A stretch of 64,000 nt of DNA from Ktedonosporobacter rubrisoli. Lineage in GTDB: Bacteria > Chloroflexota > Ktedonobacteria > Ktedonobacterales > Ktedonobacteraceae. The stretch is from the NCBI RefSeq assembly GCF_004208415.1, contig NZ_CP035758.1, positions 6,696,001 to 6,760,000 on the forward strand, written 5' to 3'. Every line of letters begins with the position of its first letter. Positions within the stretch are counted from its first letter, which is position 1. The notes beneath the pieces are model-generated. The model saw only the letters and a list, made by a program, of their open reading frames with translations. It was not told the origin of the DNA and ran no database searches. Positions 9,198 to 18,934 of the stretch are shown in pieces. The position numbers and the translations under genes are program-made.

Positions 9198-9800
9198 TTA
9201 CTCTCGTCTCAATACCCGCAACGTAACTTCACGTCCAAATTGAGGCGCAAGAATACGCCAGAGTATCCCCAATGCTTTTTCCACGTTCGGAATATTAGCC
9301 GAGTCACCTGCATCCACTGGATCAAAGCCGATGTCATGACCCAACTGAGCGACGATTTTCTTCGCGTCGGAATCGTCGCCGTTGAGAAATAGCGTAGCGT
9401 TTGTTGGACCATACTGAGGCCTGGCGATGACTTCCCAGGCTACCGTGTTGAAAGCCCTGACCACACGAGCATTCTTTGCGAGCCGGAGGACTTCCGTACC
9501 CGCCGATCTACCATCCCTCAGGTTTGTGCTGTTGATGAGAACCTTGTGGTGGAGATCGCCGACTTCTTCAAGGACACGTTCGATTTCGGTATCTGGAACA
9601 GCCAGGAGAATCACCTCTCCAAAGACGATGGCTTCCTGGACAGACCCCGCCTGCGCATTTTCTCCTGCTGTTAGGAGCAGGGTTCGTATTTTATCGCTTT
9701 GTGGGTCACGTGAACCAAACATCACTTGATGGCCTTTTCCCGCCCATAATGTTCCCAATGTTCCGCCAATATGGCCTGAACCAATGATCGCAATTTTCAT
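9198..9800 (-). CDS. NADP/F420-type reductase-like NAD(P)-binding protein
   Basis: 200 residues from the ATG at 9800 (AAGGAG upstream). The N terminus MKIAIIGSGHIGGTLG is a Rossmann GxGxxG nucleotide site, followed by a FGSRDP segment where the 2'-phosphate of NADP would be read. The overall pattern (VILLAVPDTEIERVLEEVG, STNLRDG, VRAFNTVAWEVI) matches NADPH-dependent F420 reductase (Fno)-like proteins and the related F420-binding-domain family. Many members outside methanogens do not bind F420, so only the fold is firm. It is transcribed alone. Confidence 0.8.
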   Translation of the reverse strand: MKIAIIGSGHIGGTLGTLWAGKGHQVMFGSRDPQSDKIRTLLLTAGENAQAGSVQEAIVFGEVILLAVPDTEIERVLEEVGDLHHKVLINSTNLRDGRSAGTEVLRLAKNARVVRAFNTVAWEVIARPQYGPTNATLFLNGDDSDAKKIVAQLGHDIGFDPVDAGDSANIPNVEKALGILWRILAPQFGREVTLRVLRRE

Positions 9801-10192
9801 ATTCAGAATCTCCTTGCTTGACCAGGAACTTCTCAATTTCATCAACCTGAACCCCTTCTCTTTTCTTCAGATAGAAATATCTCAGGATGACTCATTTGGA
9901 GCCTTCTCTAGAAGGATGGCTTCCTGGCTCTCTTCAAACGATAATATAACCTATCGTATCATTTGAGAACAATCCCGTCAAGGAAAGAGAAATTATGCCA
10001 ATTCCTGATATCTATTGTATACTTATACTTAAGCATGCAGCTTGTGAAATATTTTTTCCTGGAAAATCTGGTAAGGTCGTTTATTTCTTCATTCGCTCAG
10101 TTCTAAGCTGAGCCCACAAAGGGATCTCAACCAGAAGTTGAGATCGCGCTCCTCCATAAATAAGCGTAGCTTTAGTAAGAGAGGAAAAGTGC

Positions 10193-11631
10193 ATGAGCGA
10201 TCCCGAGAGAGCAGCAGAAGGTCAGGTCCAGAACAAGCGGCCAGGTTTTGTAAGAGCGATCGGGCTTTTCCCGGCGACAGCAATTAATATGTCGCAGATG
10301 GTGGGCATCGGGCCCTTTATCACCATTCCTTTGATGCTAGCGGCCATGGGCGGTCCTCAGGCCATGTTGGGCTGGGTCCTGGGTGCTGTGCTGGCCATCG
10401 CAGATGGGCAGGTCTGGGCGGAGCTTGGCGCGGCGATGCCGAGCTCGGGAGGGAGCTATGTCTATCTGCGCGAGGCTTACCAGTACTGGAGTGGGCGCCT
10501 TATGCCCTTTCTATTTATCTGGACCACGATGCTGGTAACGCCCCTCACGATGTCGACAGGCATGATCGGTATCGCGCAGTATCTTGGCTTTTTCTGGCCC
10601 AGCATGACCCCATTGGTGACCAAGCTGATTGCCGTTGGCTTTACCATCCTCACCGTAGCGCTCTTATATCGACGCATTGAAAGTATTGCCACCATCACTA
10701 AATTTCTCTGGGCCGGTATGATTATCACAGTCCTCTTTGTGATTGTGGCCGGCTTGACGCACTTCAACCCGGCGCTGGCCTTTAGTTTTCCCCCGACGCT
10801 TTCACCCTGGGACCCAAGTTTTTTGCCGGGCTGGGCGCGGGCCTGGTCGTCGCGGTTTACGATTATCTTGGCTACTTTACCACCTCTTATCTTGGCGACG
10901 AAGTACGGAGCCCTGGAAAGACTATTCCCTTCTCGATCCTGCTCTCGGTTGCAGCCGTAGCCTTGATTTATCTGGTCCTAAACGTCGTTTCTATCGGAGT
11001 AATTCCCTGGAAGGAAGCCTTAAACGCCACGGCGATTGGCTCGCTTGTGGTAGAGCGCAGCTGGGGTCAGCTTGCCGCGATCATTGTTACTCTGCTCATC
11101 GTCTGGACTGCCTTCGCTTCGGTCTACACAGGCCTGCTGGGGGGCTCACGCTTACCCTATAATGCCTCGCGCGATGGCCTCTTCTTTAAGCCCTTTGGCA
11201 GGCTGCATGAGCGCTTCAACTTCCCGCATATTGCCCTGCTGGCCATGGGCGTGGTCACCGCCATTGCCTGCTTCTTCGATCTCTCGCAGATCATCAGCAT
11301 TCTGATCGCTGCCTCCGTGCTTGTGCAGTTTATCGGCCAGGTCGCAGCCCTGACCATTCTGCGCTTCAAGCAGCCGAATTTGCAGCGCCCCTACAAGCAA
11401 TGGCTCTATCCAATCTTTAGTATCATTGCCCTGCTTGGCTGGATCTATGTCTTTCTCTCCTCGGGAACCGTAGCGATCCGGTGGGCCATCGGCTGGACCT
11501 TGCTTGGCGTTATAGCCTATGTGATCTGGGCATATTTCGAGAAAACGTGGCCATTCCGGCCTATCGAGGTACATGAAGAGTTTGTGTCCCAAGAGGCGGG
11601 CGAAGATATAGCAGGCGAAATGGCCGATTAA
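10193..11631 (+). CDS. APC superfamily amino acid permease, interrupted by one frameshift
   Basis: Membrane transporter of the amino acid-polyamine-organocation superfamily. The first part (10193-10960) and the last part (continuing to 11631) lie in different frames, and joined they give one normal-length permease of about 479 residues with roughly 12 hydrophobic segments. The N terminus ATAINMSQMVGIGPFITIP is the characteristic helix-1 region. The frame changes at a run of six T at 10819-10824; adding one T restores a continuous FFAGLGAGL helix. In the upstream frame the site also reads T TTT TTG, a canonical -1 slippery heptamer. Sequencing error, true mutation or programmed slippage are all possible, in that order of likelihood. 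ATG follows GAGAGG. Confidence 0.85.
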
Positions 11632-11876
11632 TCTTTGCCAACGTAGGTATCAGGCCAGGTTACAAGCCCATAAACGCTAGCGGTGCTCTCCTCTATCAAT
11701 GTATGGATGTAAGAAGGTTCTGCAACACAAACCAGCAGTGCTAACGTAGATAGAAGTAGCGGAAGAACCTTCTTATTTCCTGCGGCGAGAGTGGTTGCTA
11801 AGCCTACCAGAGCATAAAATGCTTCACGGCTAGCATTTTGCTCCCTCTTGCATAGCAGAGCAATGCATACTATCAT
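11628..11876 (-). CDS. Possible small membrane protein (doubtful)
   Basis: An 82-residue ORF with two hydrophobic stretches (around EAFYALVGLATTLAAG and LPLLLSTLALLVCVAE) on the minus strand between the permease and lgt. It overlaps the last bases of the permease. No Shine-Dalgarno precedes its ATG and no family is recognised. It may be a degraded remnant or a chance ORF. Confidence 0.25.
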   Translation of the reverse strand: MIVCIALLCKREQNASREAFYALVGLATTLAAGNKKVLPLLLSTLALLVCVAEPSYIHTLIEESTASVYGLVTWPDTYVGKD

Positions 11877-11925
11877 AGATGGTAGAAAATTAAAGGCGCA
11901 TTTGTGCGTAGTTGTGGAGTAATTT

Positions 11926-13038
11926 ATGGGAAGTTTTCCCCTGGCTTATATCTACCTCAATATCGATCCAGTGATTGTCCACCTGGGGCCTCTGGCCTTG
12001 CGTTGGTACGGCTTGATGTATGTGGTGGGGATCGTTATAGGCTTATGGACGATCCGCAAATATACAGAGCGCAAAGGGATCAACCAGGATATGGTCTACC
12101 GTATCCTCTGGTGGTGTATCGCGGCTGGCTTGATTGGGGGTCGCCTCTACTTTGTTGTTCAACAGGACAACTTCTTCTCGTATTATCTGGCCCAACCCTG
12201 GCATATTATTGCCACCTGGGAAGGAGGAATGGCTTTTTACGGAGCCATCTTCCTGGTTATCGCCACCCTCATCTGGCGCGCGCGGGTTGAGCGCATCAAT
12301 CCGCTAGTGCTTATCGATGCAGGTGTGCTCTTTGCGGCGGCCGGCCAGATCTTCGGGCGCATTGGCAATATCATTAACGGCGACATTATTGGCTATCCCA
12401 GCACGCTGCCCTGGTCCACGGTCTACCTCAACCCCAATAGCTGGGCCTGCCTCAATCCCGAGACCTGCCGCGTGCCCGTGCAGCCGGCTGCAGCCTATGA
12501 GCTGCTTACAAATATCGTCGTGCTCTGCATTATGCTCTACCTGGCACGTCGCGTAAGGCGGCCCGGTATCCTTATGCTGTTTTACCTTTTCGCCTATACG
12601 ATTACCCAGTTCGTGATTTTCTTTGTGCGCGCAAACGTTGTAGTCACATTCCTGGGCTTGGATTGGGGCTTGAAGCAGGCTCAATGGACCTCAATAGTGG
12701 TATTCATTGTGCTCCTTCCCTTGACGTACTGGGTGCTACGCATGCGCTACTCGCGCCCCGTTCCCGTGGGTGAGGTTGCGGCAACCTATGGCATTCCACA
12801 AAAACCCCGGCCTTCTGTGGAAGCAGAGGCAACAGAACTCGATGGCCAGCAAGCCGACGAAGAGCCGGGCGTAGGGCAAGAAGAAGCCGCCTCAACACGG
12901 CAGGCTGAGGCCCAAGAAAGCCCGACAGCCGAGGAGAAAAAAGAGCCAGTTTCCGAGACTGGTGAGGATAGCGAGGCGAAGGAAGAAAGCCCAGAACAAA
13001 AAAGTGACGAAGAGGTCACTAAGCCCGCTGACGCATAA
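11926..13038 (+). CDS. lgt: Prolipoprotein diacylglyceryl transferase
   Basis: Integral membrane enzyme that transfers diacylglycerol from phosphatidylglycerol to the lipobox Cys of prelipoproteins. Family marks are the early LALRWYGLMYVVG helix, the EGGMAFYGA segment and the signature GRIGNIINGD near residue 145, followed by QPAAAYE. The ATG follows GGAG by 6 bases. The catalytic body ends near residue 285; after it comes an approximately 80-residue hydrophilic tail rich in Glu, Ala, Ser and Lys, which most Lgt proteins lack and which is probably cytoplasmic and disordered. Monocistronic, with an inverted repeat downstream. Confidence 0.95.
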   Translation: MGSFPLAYIYLNIDPVIVHLGPLALRWYGLMYVVGIVIGLWTIRKYTERKGINQDMVYRILWWCIAAGLIGGRLYFVVQQDNFFSYYLAQPWHIIATWEGGMAFYGAIFLVIATLIWRARVERINPLVLIDAGVLFAAAGQIFGRIGNIINGDIIGYPSTLPWSTVYLNPNSWACLNPETCRVPVQPAAAYELLTNIVVLCIMLYLARRVRRPGILMLFYLFAYTITQFVIFFVRANVVVTFLGLDWGLKQAQWTSIVVFIVLLPLTYWVLRMRYSRPVPVGEVAATYGIPQKPRPSVEAEATELDGQQADEEPGVGQEEAASTRQAEAQESPTAEEKKEPVSETGEDSEAKEESPEQKSDEEVTKPADA

Positions 13039-13047
13039 AGCCGTATA

Positions 13048-13080
13048 CAGAGGCAAGCCTTTCTGTAGGGTTTGCCTCTG
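13048..13080. terminator. Inverted repeat between convergent lgt and the 13.2-kb gene
   Basis: CAGAGGCAA at 13048-13056 and TTGCCTCTG at 13072-13080 form a perfect 9-bp stem, with further GCC/GGG contacts possible in the loop. It begins 10 bases after the lgt stop and lies between convergent genes, so it is a plausible bidirectional terminator despite lacking a clear U run. Confidence 0.55.
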
Positions 13081-13151
13081 ACCCCTTATCATGGTGTTAC
13101 AGCTTGCCCTCTCTCAAGCTATCGCTATCTCGAAGCATGCGATAACGCTTA

Positions 13152-14492
13152 TTATTTAGACTTAGGTGTTGGCTGTGCTTTGGATGCAGGATTTGACTGT
13201 GCGCTCGGCGTAGCCTTCTGGCCATTCAATTGAGCTTTTTCCTCGTCAAGCTTGCGCTGGAGCGCACGCAGGTAAGCCTGAGCGCCATCAAGGTCGGCCT
13301 GAGTAATCGCGTTGAGCTGCTTAGGCATATTCTTGACATCGCCGACCCAACTCTCAAGAACCTTCTGCAGAGCAGCCAGCGTCGCGTTATCCTGATAGAC
13401 CCGACCCAGCCAGTCACGCCCGACTTGTAGCGCTTTGAGCATAACCTCAAGAAAATCGCCAGTGATAGTTGCGCCAGTTTGGATAACCGGCGAGACAAAA
13501 ACATCATAGGCCACGCGCGTAAGGCGAGCTGCCGTCACGGCGCCTTCCAGCGTAAAGCCCTCAAGATTTTCCAGGGTTGTGACAAACTCTTTGCGCACCT
13601 GGTCCGCGCCCTGAGCCACGCCTTTATTAAAGGCTTCCTGAAGTTGATGCTCAAGGTTCGTACCTGCGTCGCTGATGGCTTGAGGAATCTTAGGAACCAG
13701 CTCGTAGGCGGCCACTCCTGCTCCGCCAACGGCCACGGCTCCCGCCCCGACGAGTAAAGCGCGCCGCGAAAGCTTCTTGCGCTTCTTTCTCCGGCGCGGT
13801 CGACTGATTGGCTCCTCCTCCTCATCCTCCTCGTCATAGTCGTAATCGTCTTCCTCGGCATAATCCTCAGGGGGCAAGGCAGGCGGGAGGCGTCTACTCG
13901 GCCGTTCGGGCGGAGATTGTAGCGGCACGCTGGCCCGCGCCCGTGGGGCGGGAGGTGCAGATGGCAAAGGCGCCGACCTGAGCGGCGGGCGCTCGACGTA
14001 TTCGCGGGGCTCCTCAGGATACACCTCAGCATAATCCTCGTGCGGGTGTAGCTGCTCGTAATCCTTGAGAGTATCGCGTGCTTCGCCGGCCTCCATCAGT
14101 TCCTGCGTAGAGGGCACCTGTTGCCGTGAAACGTGACGACCATTTTGCGGGCTACGCGTAACGTGGCGCCGCTGATAGGGAGTTTCATACTCGGACTCAT
14201 CATAATCAGGCACCGGGCGCAGATGCCCCGTCGTCACTGGTAAGTCTTCCTGCTCCAGCTCTTCATCGCCCAGGCGCGCTTTACTGGCGATAATATTCTG
14301 CCTCAGGAGCTGTCGCGTACGCCGGGGATCGGGCCGCTGCGAAAGGAGGGTACCGGATCTACTCTTCAATTCTCCAGACAATTGTCTGCTCGGTACAGAA
14401 GTGTGTTCACCACGACTATGAAGTGGATCATACTCATACCCATACTGACGTCCAGGACTCCTGCGATATGTTTTCCGTTCCGAACGATCCAT
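13152..14492 (-). CDS. Unrecognised protein with long disordered N terminus and one membrane anchor
   Basis: About 446 residues. The first ~245 are low complexity: Arg, Pro, Ser, Glu and Tyr rich, with an acidic DDYDYDEEDEEEE stretch followed by a basic RRRKKRKK block. Next comes a single hydrophobic segment (ALLVGAGAVAVGGAGVAAYEL) that could be a membrane anchor or Tat-like signal, preceded by SRRAL. The remaining ~170 residues look helical, with an alternating charged/hydrophobic pattern and a Lys/Gln/Pro/Ser tail. The second ATG (14492) is chosen because AGGAG is 9 bases before it; the first ATG (14498) is only 3 bases away. No enzyme motif is seen. An envelope-organising or surface role is a guess. 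Confidence 0.7.
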   Translation of the reverse strand: MDRSERKTYRRSPGRQYGYEYDPLHSRGEHTSVPSRQLSGELKSRSGTLLSQRPDPRRTRQLLRQNIIASKARLGDEELEQEDLPVTTGHLRPVPDYDESEYETPYQRRHVTRSPQNGRHVSRQQVPSTQELMEAGEARDTLKDYEQLHPHEDYAEVYPEEPREYVERPPLRSAPLPSAPPAPRARASVPLQSPPERPSRRLPPALPPEDYAEEDDYDYDEEDEEEEPISRPRRRKKRKKLSRRALLVGAGAVAVGGAGVAAYELVPKIPQAISDAGTNLEHQLQEAFNKGVAQGADQVRKEFVTTLENLEGFTLEGAVTAARLTRVAYDVFVSPVIQTGATITGDFLEVMLKALQVGRDWLGRVYQDNATLAALQKVLESWVGDVKNMPKQLNAITQADLDGAQAYLRALQRKLDEEKAQLNGQKATPSAQSNPASKAQPTPKSK

Positions 14493-14978
14493 TGGCATGT
14501 TCTCCTCAATTTCTCCTGGGTTGGCGTTCGCCTCTGCCGGGCGCGCTCGTGTTTCCGTGCACAGAACAATAATGCATATTGCTCATCATACCCATTCTAC
14601 ACTACACATTCCGCTTCCGTCCACAATTATTAACAAAGTTTAAGAAATTGATAGAGCCAGGTTATGCTCACCGCGCTAATCCTGACCTTACTATAAGAAA
14701 GAAAAACTTATGCTATTTTTAGCTGACTATTCTTTTTGCGACGCAGATACCCGGAGAGAGAATAGCCAAAATTACCTGTTGGATAGCCGCGAATGGGATA
14801 GCTCGTTATCTCTAATGCAGGCACAACTCAATTCTGTAGGGGTGGCCAGAAAGTAGCGAACTACGCTAGTCTATCATAATCTGTAGCCTTTTGCCATATA
14901 AAATTTGTAGGGCTCGTACTGCCGTAGCATAGTGATATCTTACGCTCTTGTCAGCCACAAGAAGCTATGCGCCGACTA

Positions 14979-14987
14979 TGTTATAAT
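14979..14987 (+). promoter_or_regulatory. Extended -10 promoter element before MBL hydrolase
   Basis: TGTTATAAT, an extended -10 (TGnTATAAT), lies about 45 bases upstream of the chosen start of the MBL-fold gene. No good -35 is seen. The rest of the ~530-base divergent intergenic region (14493-15031) is AT-rich, with no other feature recognised. Confidence 0.45.
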
Positions 14988-15031
14988 GTGTGGCAATGTT
15001 AATGGCTCCAGGGCGAGAAGGAGGAAAGAGG

Positions 15032-15697
15032 ATGTCCGAGCAGCAACATCAGCAAGAGCAGCAGCCGATAGTGGCCTGCATAACTGTAGGAATGCTTCAG
15101 GAGAACTGCTATCTTTATGCCTGTCCTCAGACACGTGAGGCCGTGATTATCGACCCGGGCGATGAGGCAGAGCGTATTATTCATACAATCAAAGACTTAA
15201 AGCTCATCCCCAAATATATTATCAATACCCATGGACACTTTGATCACATTTGTGCCATCGATGCCATAAGTGAGGTATATCCCGTTCCACTGGCGATCCA
15301 CCCGGCCGATGTTCCCCTCTATAGCGACGCGAGGGCAGCCGCTATGTGTGGACGACAACCTCCGCTAGTCAAAAGAAAGCCCGATATTTTATTAAAGGAA
15401 GGCGATACCATCTCCTTTGGCACGCTCACCCTTGAGGTTATACATACACCCGGCCATACGCCAGGCGGCATCTGCCTGATAAGCCGCCCGTACTGCGTCT
15501 TTAGCGGTGATACCCTCTTCCATCGCGGCATTGGCCGCACCGATCTGCCGGGTGGCGATTATGAGCAAATCATCGAATCGATCGGCGAGAAGCTCTATAT
15601 CCTCGAAGATGATCTTGCTGTCTTTGCGGGCCACGGAGAGCCGACGACAATAGCCGAAGAGAAAGCTGAAAATCCATTTATCATCGTTGAGGGGTAA
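15032..15697 (+). CDS. MBL-fold metallo-hydrolase (glyoxalase II-like)
   Basis: 221 residues from the ATG at 15032, with GGAGG 7 bases upstream; an upstream ATG extension lacks a ribosome site. The metal-binding motif THGHFDH is intact, followed by HTPGHTPGG, a later SGDTLF with the bridging Asp, and GHGEPT with the last His. This architecture is that of the hydroxyacylglutathione hydrolase-like subgroup; in bacteria lacking glutathione such proteins hydrolyse other thioesters or serve unknown roles. It precedes ugd by about 90 bases and could be co-transcribed with it. Confidence 0.88.
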   Translation: MSEQQHQQEQQPIVACITVGMLQENCYLYACPQTREAVIIDPGDEAERIIHTIKDLKLIPKYIINTHGHFDHICAIDAISEVYPVPLAIHPADVPLYSDARAAAMCGRQPPLVKRKPDILLKEGDTISFGTLTLEVIHTPGHTPGGICLISRPYCVFSGDTLFHRGIGRTDLPGGDYEQIIESIGEKLYILEDDLAVFAGHGEPTTIAEEKAENPFIIVEG

Positions 15698-15783
15698 TTC
15701 CTTAATAGTATAGGATGCAGAGGAGCTCTTTGCTGCCTGCGTATCTCTAGCCCTGTTTCTGATTTAAAGAGAGGTAAAGCGTT

Positions 15784-17177
15784 GTGTCAGTTATATGTGT
15801 GATCGGTACTGGCTATGTAGGTCTGGTGACCGGTACCTGTCTTGCCGATATGGGCAATCAGGTCACATGTGTTGATATAGTACCAGAGAAAATCGAAAGC
15901 CTGAAAAAGGGCATTCTCCCTATTTATGAGCCCGGGCTCGAAGAACTGGTCGAGCGTAACGTCAATGCCGGGCGCTTGCGCTTCACGACCAGCTATAAAG
16001 AGGGCCTTGATAACAGCGAGTTCGTCTTTATCGCGGTCAATACTCCCACCGGAACCATGCAGGGGGAGCCGACATGCGCTACGTCGAGATGGCGGCGCGC
16101 ATGATTGCCGAAGAGCTTGACCACTATGCGATAGTCATTAATAAGAGCACAGTTCCTGTAGGGAGCGGTGATGTTGTTTCGCGCGTCATTCGCAATAATC
16201 TCAAGCGGTCCAATGTGACGTTTTCGGTGGTCTCTAACCCCGAATTCTTGCGTGAGGGCTCAGCTATACTTGATTTCCAGTGTCCTGATCGTGTAGTGCT
16301 GGGCTCGTCTGAAGCCGAGGCCGCGCACAAGGTAGCCCGGCTCTATCTGCCGCTGCGCGCGCGCATCGTGATCACGGATCTCTACACAGCCGAAATGATT
16401 AAGTACGCCTCGAATGCTTTCCTGGCCACCAAAATCTCTTTTATCAACGAGATCGCCCAGATCTGCGAGCGCCTGGGCGCCGATGTGAAAGAGGTTGCGG
16501 CAGGCATGGGCTACGACAAGCGTATCGGGCACCAGTTCCTTGATGCCGGTCTCGGATACGGAGGCAGTTGCTTTCCCAAGGACGTGCGCGCCCTGGCGCA
16601 TATGGCCGAAGAAGCCGGCCTGCATCCCCAGATGCTGCACGCGGTCATGGAGATTAATCAGGACCAGCGCAGTCTCGTGGTCACCAAATTGACCAACATT
16701 CTCGGTTCGCTGCGCGGCTGCGTGATTGGTGTGCTGGGACTGGCCTTCAAGCCAAACACCGACGATATGCGCGAATCGCCCTCAATCGATATTATTCGCT
16801 GGGTAACTTCGCAGGGAGCAACTGTGCGTACATACGATCCGGTCGCCATGCATACAGGACGCGAGGCGCTGGAACGGGCGGGCGTGAATATGGATGCTGT
16901 GATCTTCTGCGAGAATGCCTATGAGGTAGCGCAGGGCGCGGACGCCTTGATCGCCGTCACGGCCTGGAACGAGTTTAAATCGCTCAATATGTTACAGGTG
17001 CGCAACGCGATGCGACGCCCTGTCTTAATCGATGGCCGCAATATGTACGAGGTGACCGAGATGAACCGCTATGGTTTCATCTATCGCGGTATCGGACGCG
17101 GTAGCGGGCCGGCACCCTCGGTCCTGCCACCAGAAGATACAACAAGCGTCCTACAACTGCCCGGAGAGGAAAACTAG
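15784..17177 (+). CDS. ugd: UDP-glucose 6-dehydrogenase, interrupted by one frameshift
   Basis: NAD-dependent enzyme that makes UDP-glucuronate from UDP-glucose for polysaccharide synthesis. It starts with GTG (GAGAGG upstream), giving VICVIGTGYVGLVTG, the Rossmann site. The second frame supplies NKSTVPVGS, the catalytic-Cys loop GYGGSCFPKD and the FKPNTDDMRESPS C-terminal domain. The break is at a run of five G (16062-16066). One more G joins the frames as MQGGADMRYVEMAARM, the expected family sequence, so the gene is a single-base deletion version of a normal ~464-residue enzyme. The error may be technical. It is followed by acpS three bases later, in one operon. Confidence 0.88.
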
Positions 17178-17179
17178 AG

Positions 17180-17734
17180 ATGGATCAAGACCAGCCACTC
17201 CTCTTTACGCCCCTGGTGCGTGCGCCCGGCGTTGAAATTCCCGATTGGCTCTTTGGTCCGGCTGGAGCGGCTGGTCTGCCAGCTCCCCTGTCTCCACCGC
17301 AAGGGGTAAATGTGGCTGTGGGTGTGGATATTATCGAGGTGGAGCGCATACGCCGAGCCTATGAGCGCCATGGTGAGCGCTTTCTACGCCGCATCTTTAC
17401 CGAGCGCGAGATCCTGCAATGTCGCGGCAAGCCTGCGCGCTGGGCCGGTCGTTTCGCAGCCAAGGAGGCCATGAGCAAGGCCCTGGGTACCGGGCTGCGC
17501 GGCGTCAACTGGCGCGAGATGGAGATTGTCCAGCTCTATAGCGGGCGCCCTTCGGTGCGCCTGCACGGTAAAGCCAGGTGGCGCGCCGAACAGCTCGGCC
17601 TGAGTGCCTTCGATGTCAGCATCGCCGATCTTGCCCAGTTCTCCATTGCCATCGCGGTGGCGCTTCAGACAGATAGAGGCAAGGAAAATACTAAGACACA
17701 ACAAGCGGAACAGGGGCAGGCAGGCAAGGAATGA
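17180..17734 (+). CDS. acpS: Holo-[acyl-carrier-protein] synthase with N-terminal extension
   Basis: Transfers 4'-phosphopantetheine from CoA to acyl carrier protein. The AcpS core starts near residue 47 with VAVGVDIIEVERI (Mg-binding Asp) and continues to RFAAKEAMSKALG (Mg-binding Glu), then the typical C-terminal sheet. Total length is 184 residues, against about 125 for standard AcpS: roughly 45 extra N-terminal residues rich in Pro, Ala and Gly, and about 20 polar residues at the C-terminus. The start at 17180 is supported by GGAGAGG upstream, overlapping the end of ugd. A later start cannot be excluded. Its stop overlaps the dtd start by ATGA. Confidence 0.9.
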   Translation: MDQDQPLLFTPLVRAPGVEIPDWLFGPAGAAGLPAPLSPPQGVNVAVGVDIIEVERIRRAYERHGERFLRRIFTEREILQCRGKPARWAGRFAAKEAMSKALGTGLRGVNWREMEIVQLYSGRPSVRLHGKARWRAEQLGLSAFDVSIADLAQFSIAIAVALQTDRGKENTKTQQAEQGQAGKE

Positions 17735-18177
17735 GAGCATTATTACAGCGTGTAAGTCGCGCAAGCGTCGTCGTTGACGAGCAGACGGTCGGCGAGATCG
17801 GTTCAGGCTTTCTGGTCCTGCTCGGCATAGGCCAGGAGGATGGCGAGGCCCAGGTAAAAACCCTTGTCGATAAGCTGGTCTATCTGCGGGTCTTTGAGGA
17901 TGAAGAGGGCAAGATGAACCGCTCGCTGCTTGATAGTGGCGGTCAGGTCTTGCTGGTCTCGCAATTTACCCTCTACGCAGATGTTCGCAAGGGGCGGCGG
18001 CCCAGCTTTATTCAGGCCGCACCTCCAGCTTTAGCCGAGCCGCTGGTCGTGCGCTTCAAAGAAGCCCTGACGGCCTATGGTGTACATGTCGAGCAAGGCA
18101 TCTTTGGCGCCCACATGGAAGTCTCGCTCACCAATAACGGTCCCGTCACGATCTGGCTGGATAGCGAGCAGCTCTAA
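17731..18177 (+). CDS. dtd: D-aminoacyl-tRNA deacylase
   Basis: Removes D-amino acids mischarged onto tRNA. 148 residues, the normal family size, beginning MRALLQRVSRASVVVD. Signature segments are LVSQFTLYAD near residue 75 (the SQxT catalytic patch) and NNGPVTIWLDS close to the C-terminus, which carries the cross-subunit NxGPV motif (Gly-cisPro in the family). The ATG overlaps the acpS stop (ATGA), showing translational coupling at the end of the ugd-acpS-dtd operon. No special regulation is seen. Confidence 0.95.
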   Translation: MRALLQRVSRASVVVDEQTVGEIGSGFLVLLGIGQEDGEAQVKTLVDKLVYLRVFEDEEGKMNRSLLDSGGQVLLVSQFTLYADVRKGRRPSFIQAAPPALAEPLVVRFKEALTAYGVHVEQGIFGAHMEVSLTNNGPVTIWLDSEQL

Positions 18178-18288
18178 TCCGGTAAGCAAAAAATCAAGTT
18201 GCGCTGAGAATCGACGCGCAAGCGGGTAGAACATAGCCAGCCTTATGCTTGCTCGTGTTAGATAGCCAAAGGCCTGCCCGTTGCGCTG

Positions 18289-18795
18289 CTATTTCTGCGT
18301 TTCCTCGCGCTCGGCGGCCTGGGCATCTAACAAACTTTGAGGCGTGATAAATCCTTGTGCGACTTGCGTTGAAAGGACAATGGAGGTCGTAGGCCTGCCA
18401 TAGACTGAGAGGCGGCTGATCAGCGTCTCTAGATGCTTCACCGACGAGACGGCGACCTTCATTATCATGCTATCGCTGCCGGTGATTTGATGACACTCAA
18501 GGACCTCAGCGATCTCTTTGGCTGCGGCGGCAAAATACGAATAAGGCTTATTGGAGGGCGTGTTGATGTGGATAAAGGCCATAATCGGGAGCCCGACCCG
18601 CGCAGGGTCGATCTCGACGCGGTAGCCGCGAATGATGCCAGCATCCTCCATGCGCCGGATGCGCTCGGCGACCGCCGAGGCCGAGAGGCCAACTTGCTTG
18701 CCAAGCTCGCTGAAGGAGAGACGCGCGTTCCTCTGCATGGCTTGCAAAAGCTGCCATCCGGTATCGTCAAGTAGTTTTTCGGTTTCTGCTGTCAT
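18289..18795 (-). CDS. Lrp/AsnC family transcriptional regulator
   Basis: 168 residues. The N-terminal winged helix reads LQAMQRNARLSFSELGKQVGLSASAVAERIRRMEDAGIIRGY, the standard AsnC-type HTH, followed by an alpha/beta RAM ligand domain (ALECHQITGSDSMIMKV-like pattern, here VLECHQITG). It is divergent from kynA with 139 bases between the starts, which suggests it may regulate tryptophan oxidation in response to an amino acid; this is inference from layout only. It converges on dtd. Confidence 0.92.
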   Translation of the reverse strand: MTAETEKLLDDTGWQLLQAMQRNARLSFSELGKQVGLSASAVAERIRRMEDAGIIRGYRVEIDPARVGLPIMAFIHINTPSNKPYSYFAAAAKEIAEVLECHQITGSDSMIMKVAVSSVKHLETLISRLSVYGRPTTSIVLSTQVAQGFITPQSLLDAQAAEREETQK

Positions 18796-18934
18796 AGTCG
18801 TCTTTTATCCTTGATTCTGTGGCCGTTTTGGTAAAAACACTGTGGGATTCCCATTTATTGTAGCAGATTTTGCTGGTAGTATGATTATAAAGCCCAATGG
18901 TGAGCCCGGATACTCTCAGGAGAGGAAAAGAACT

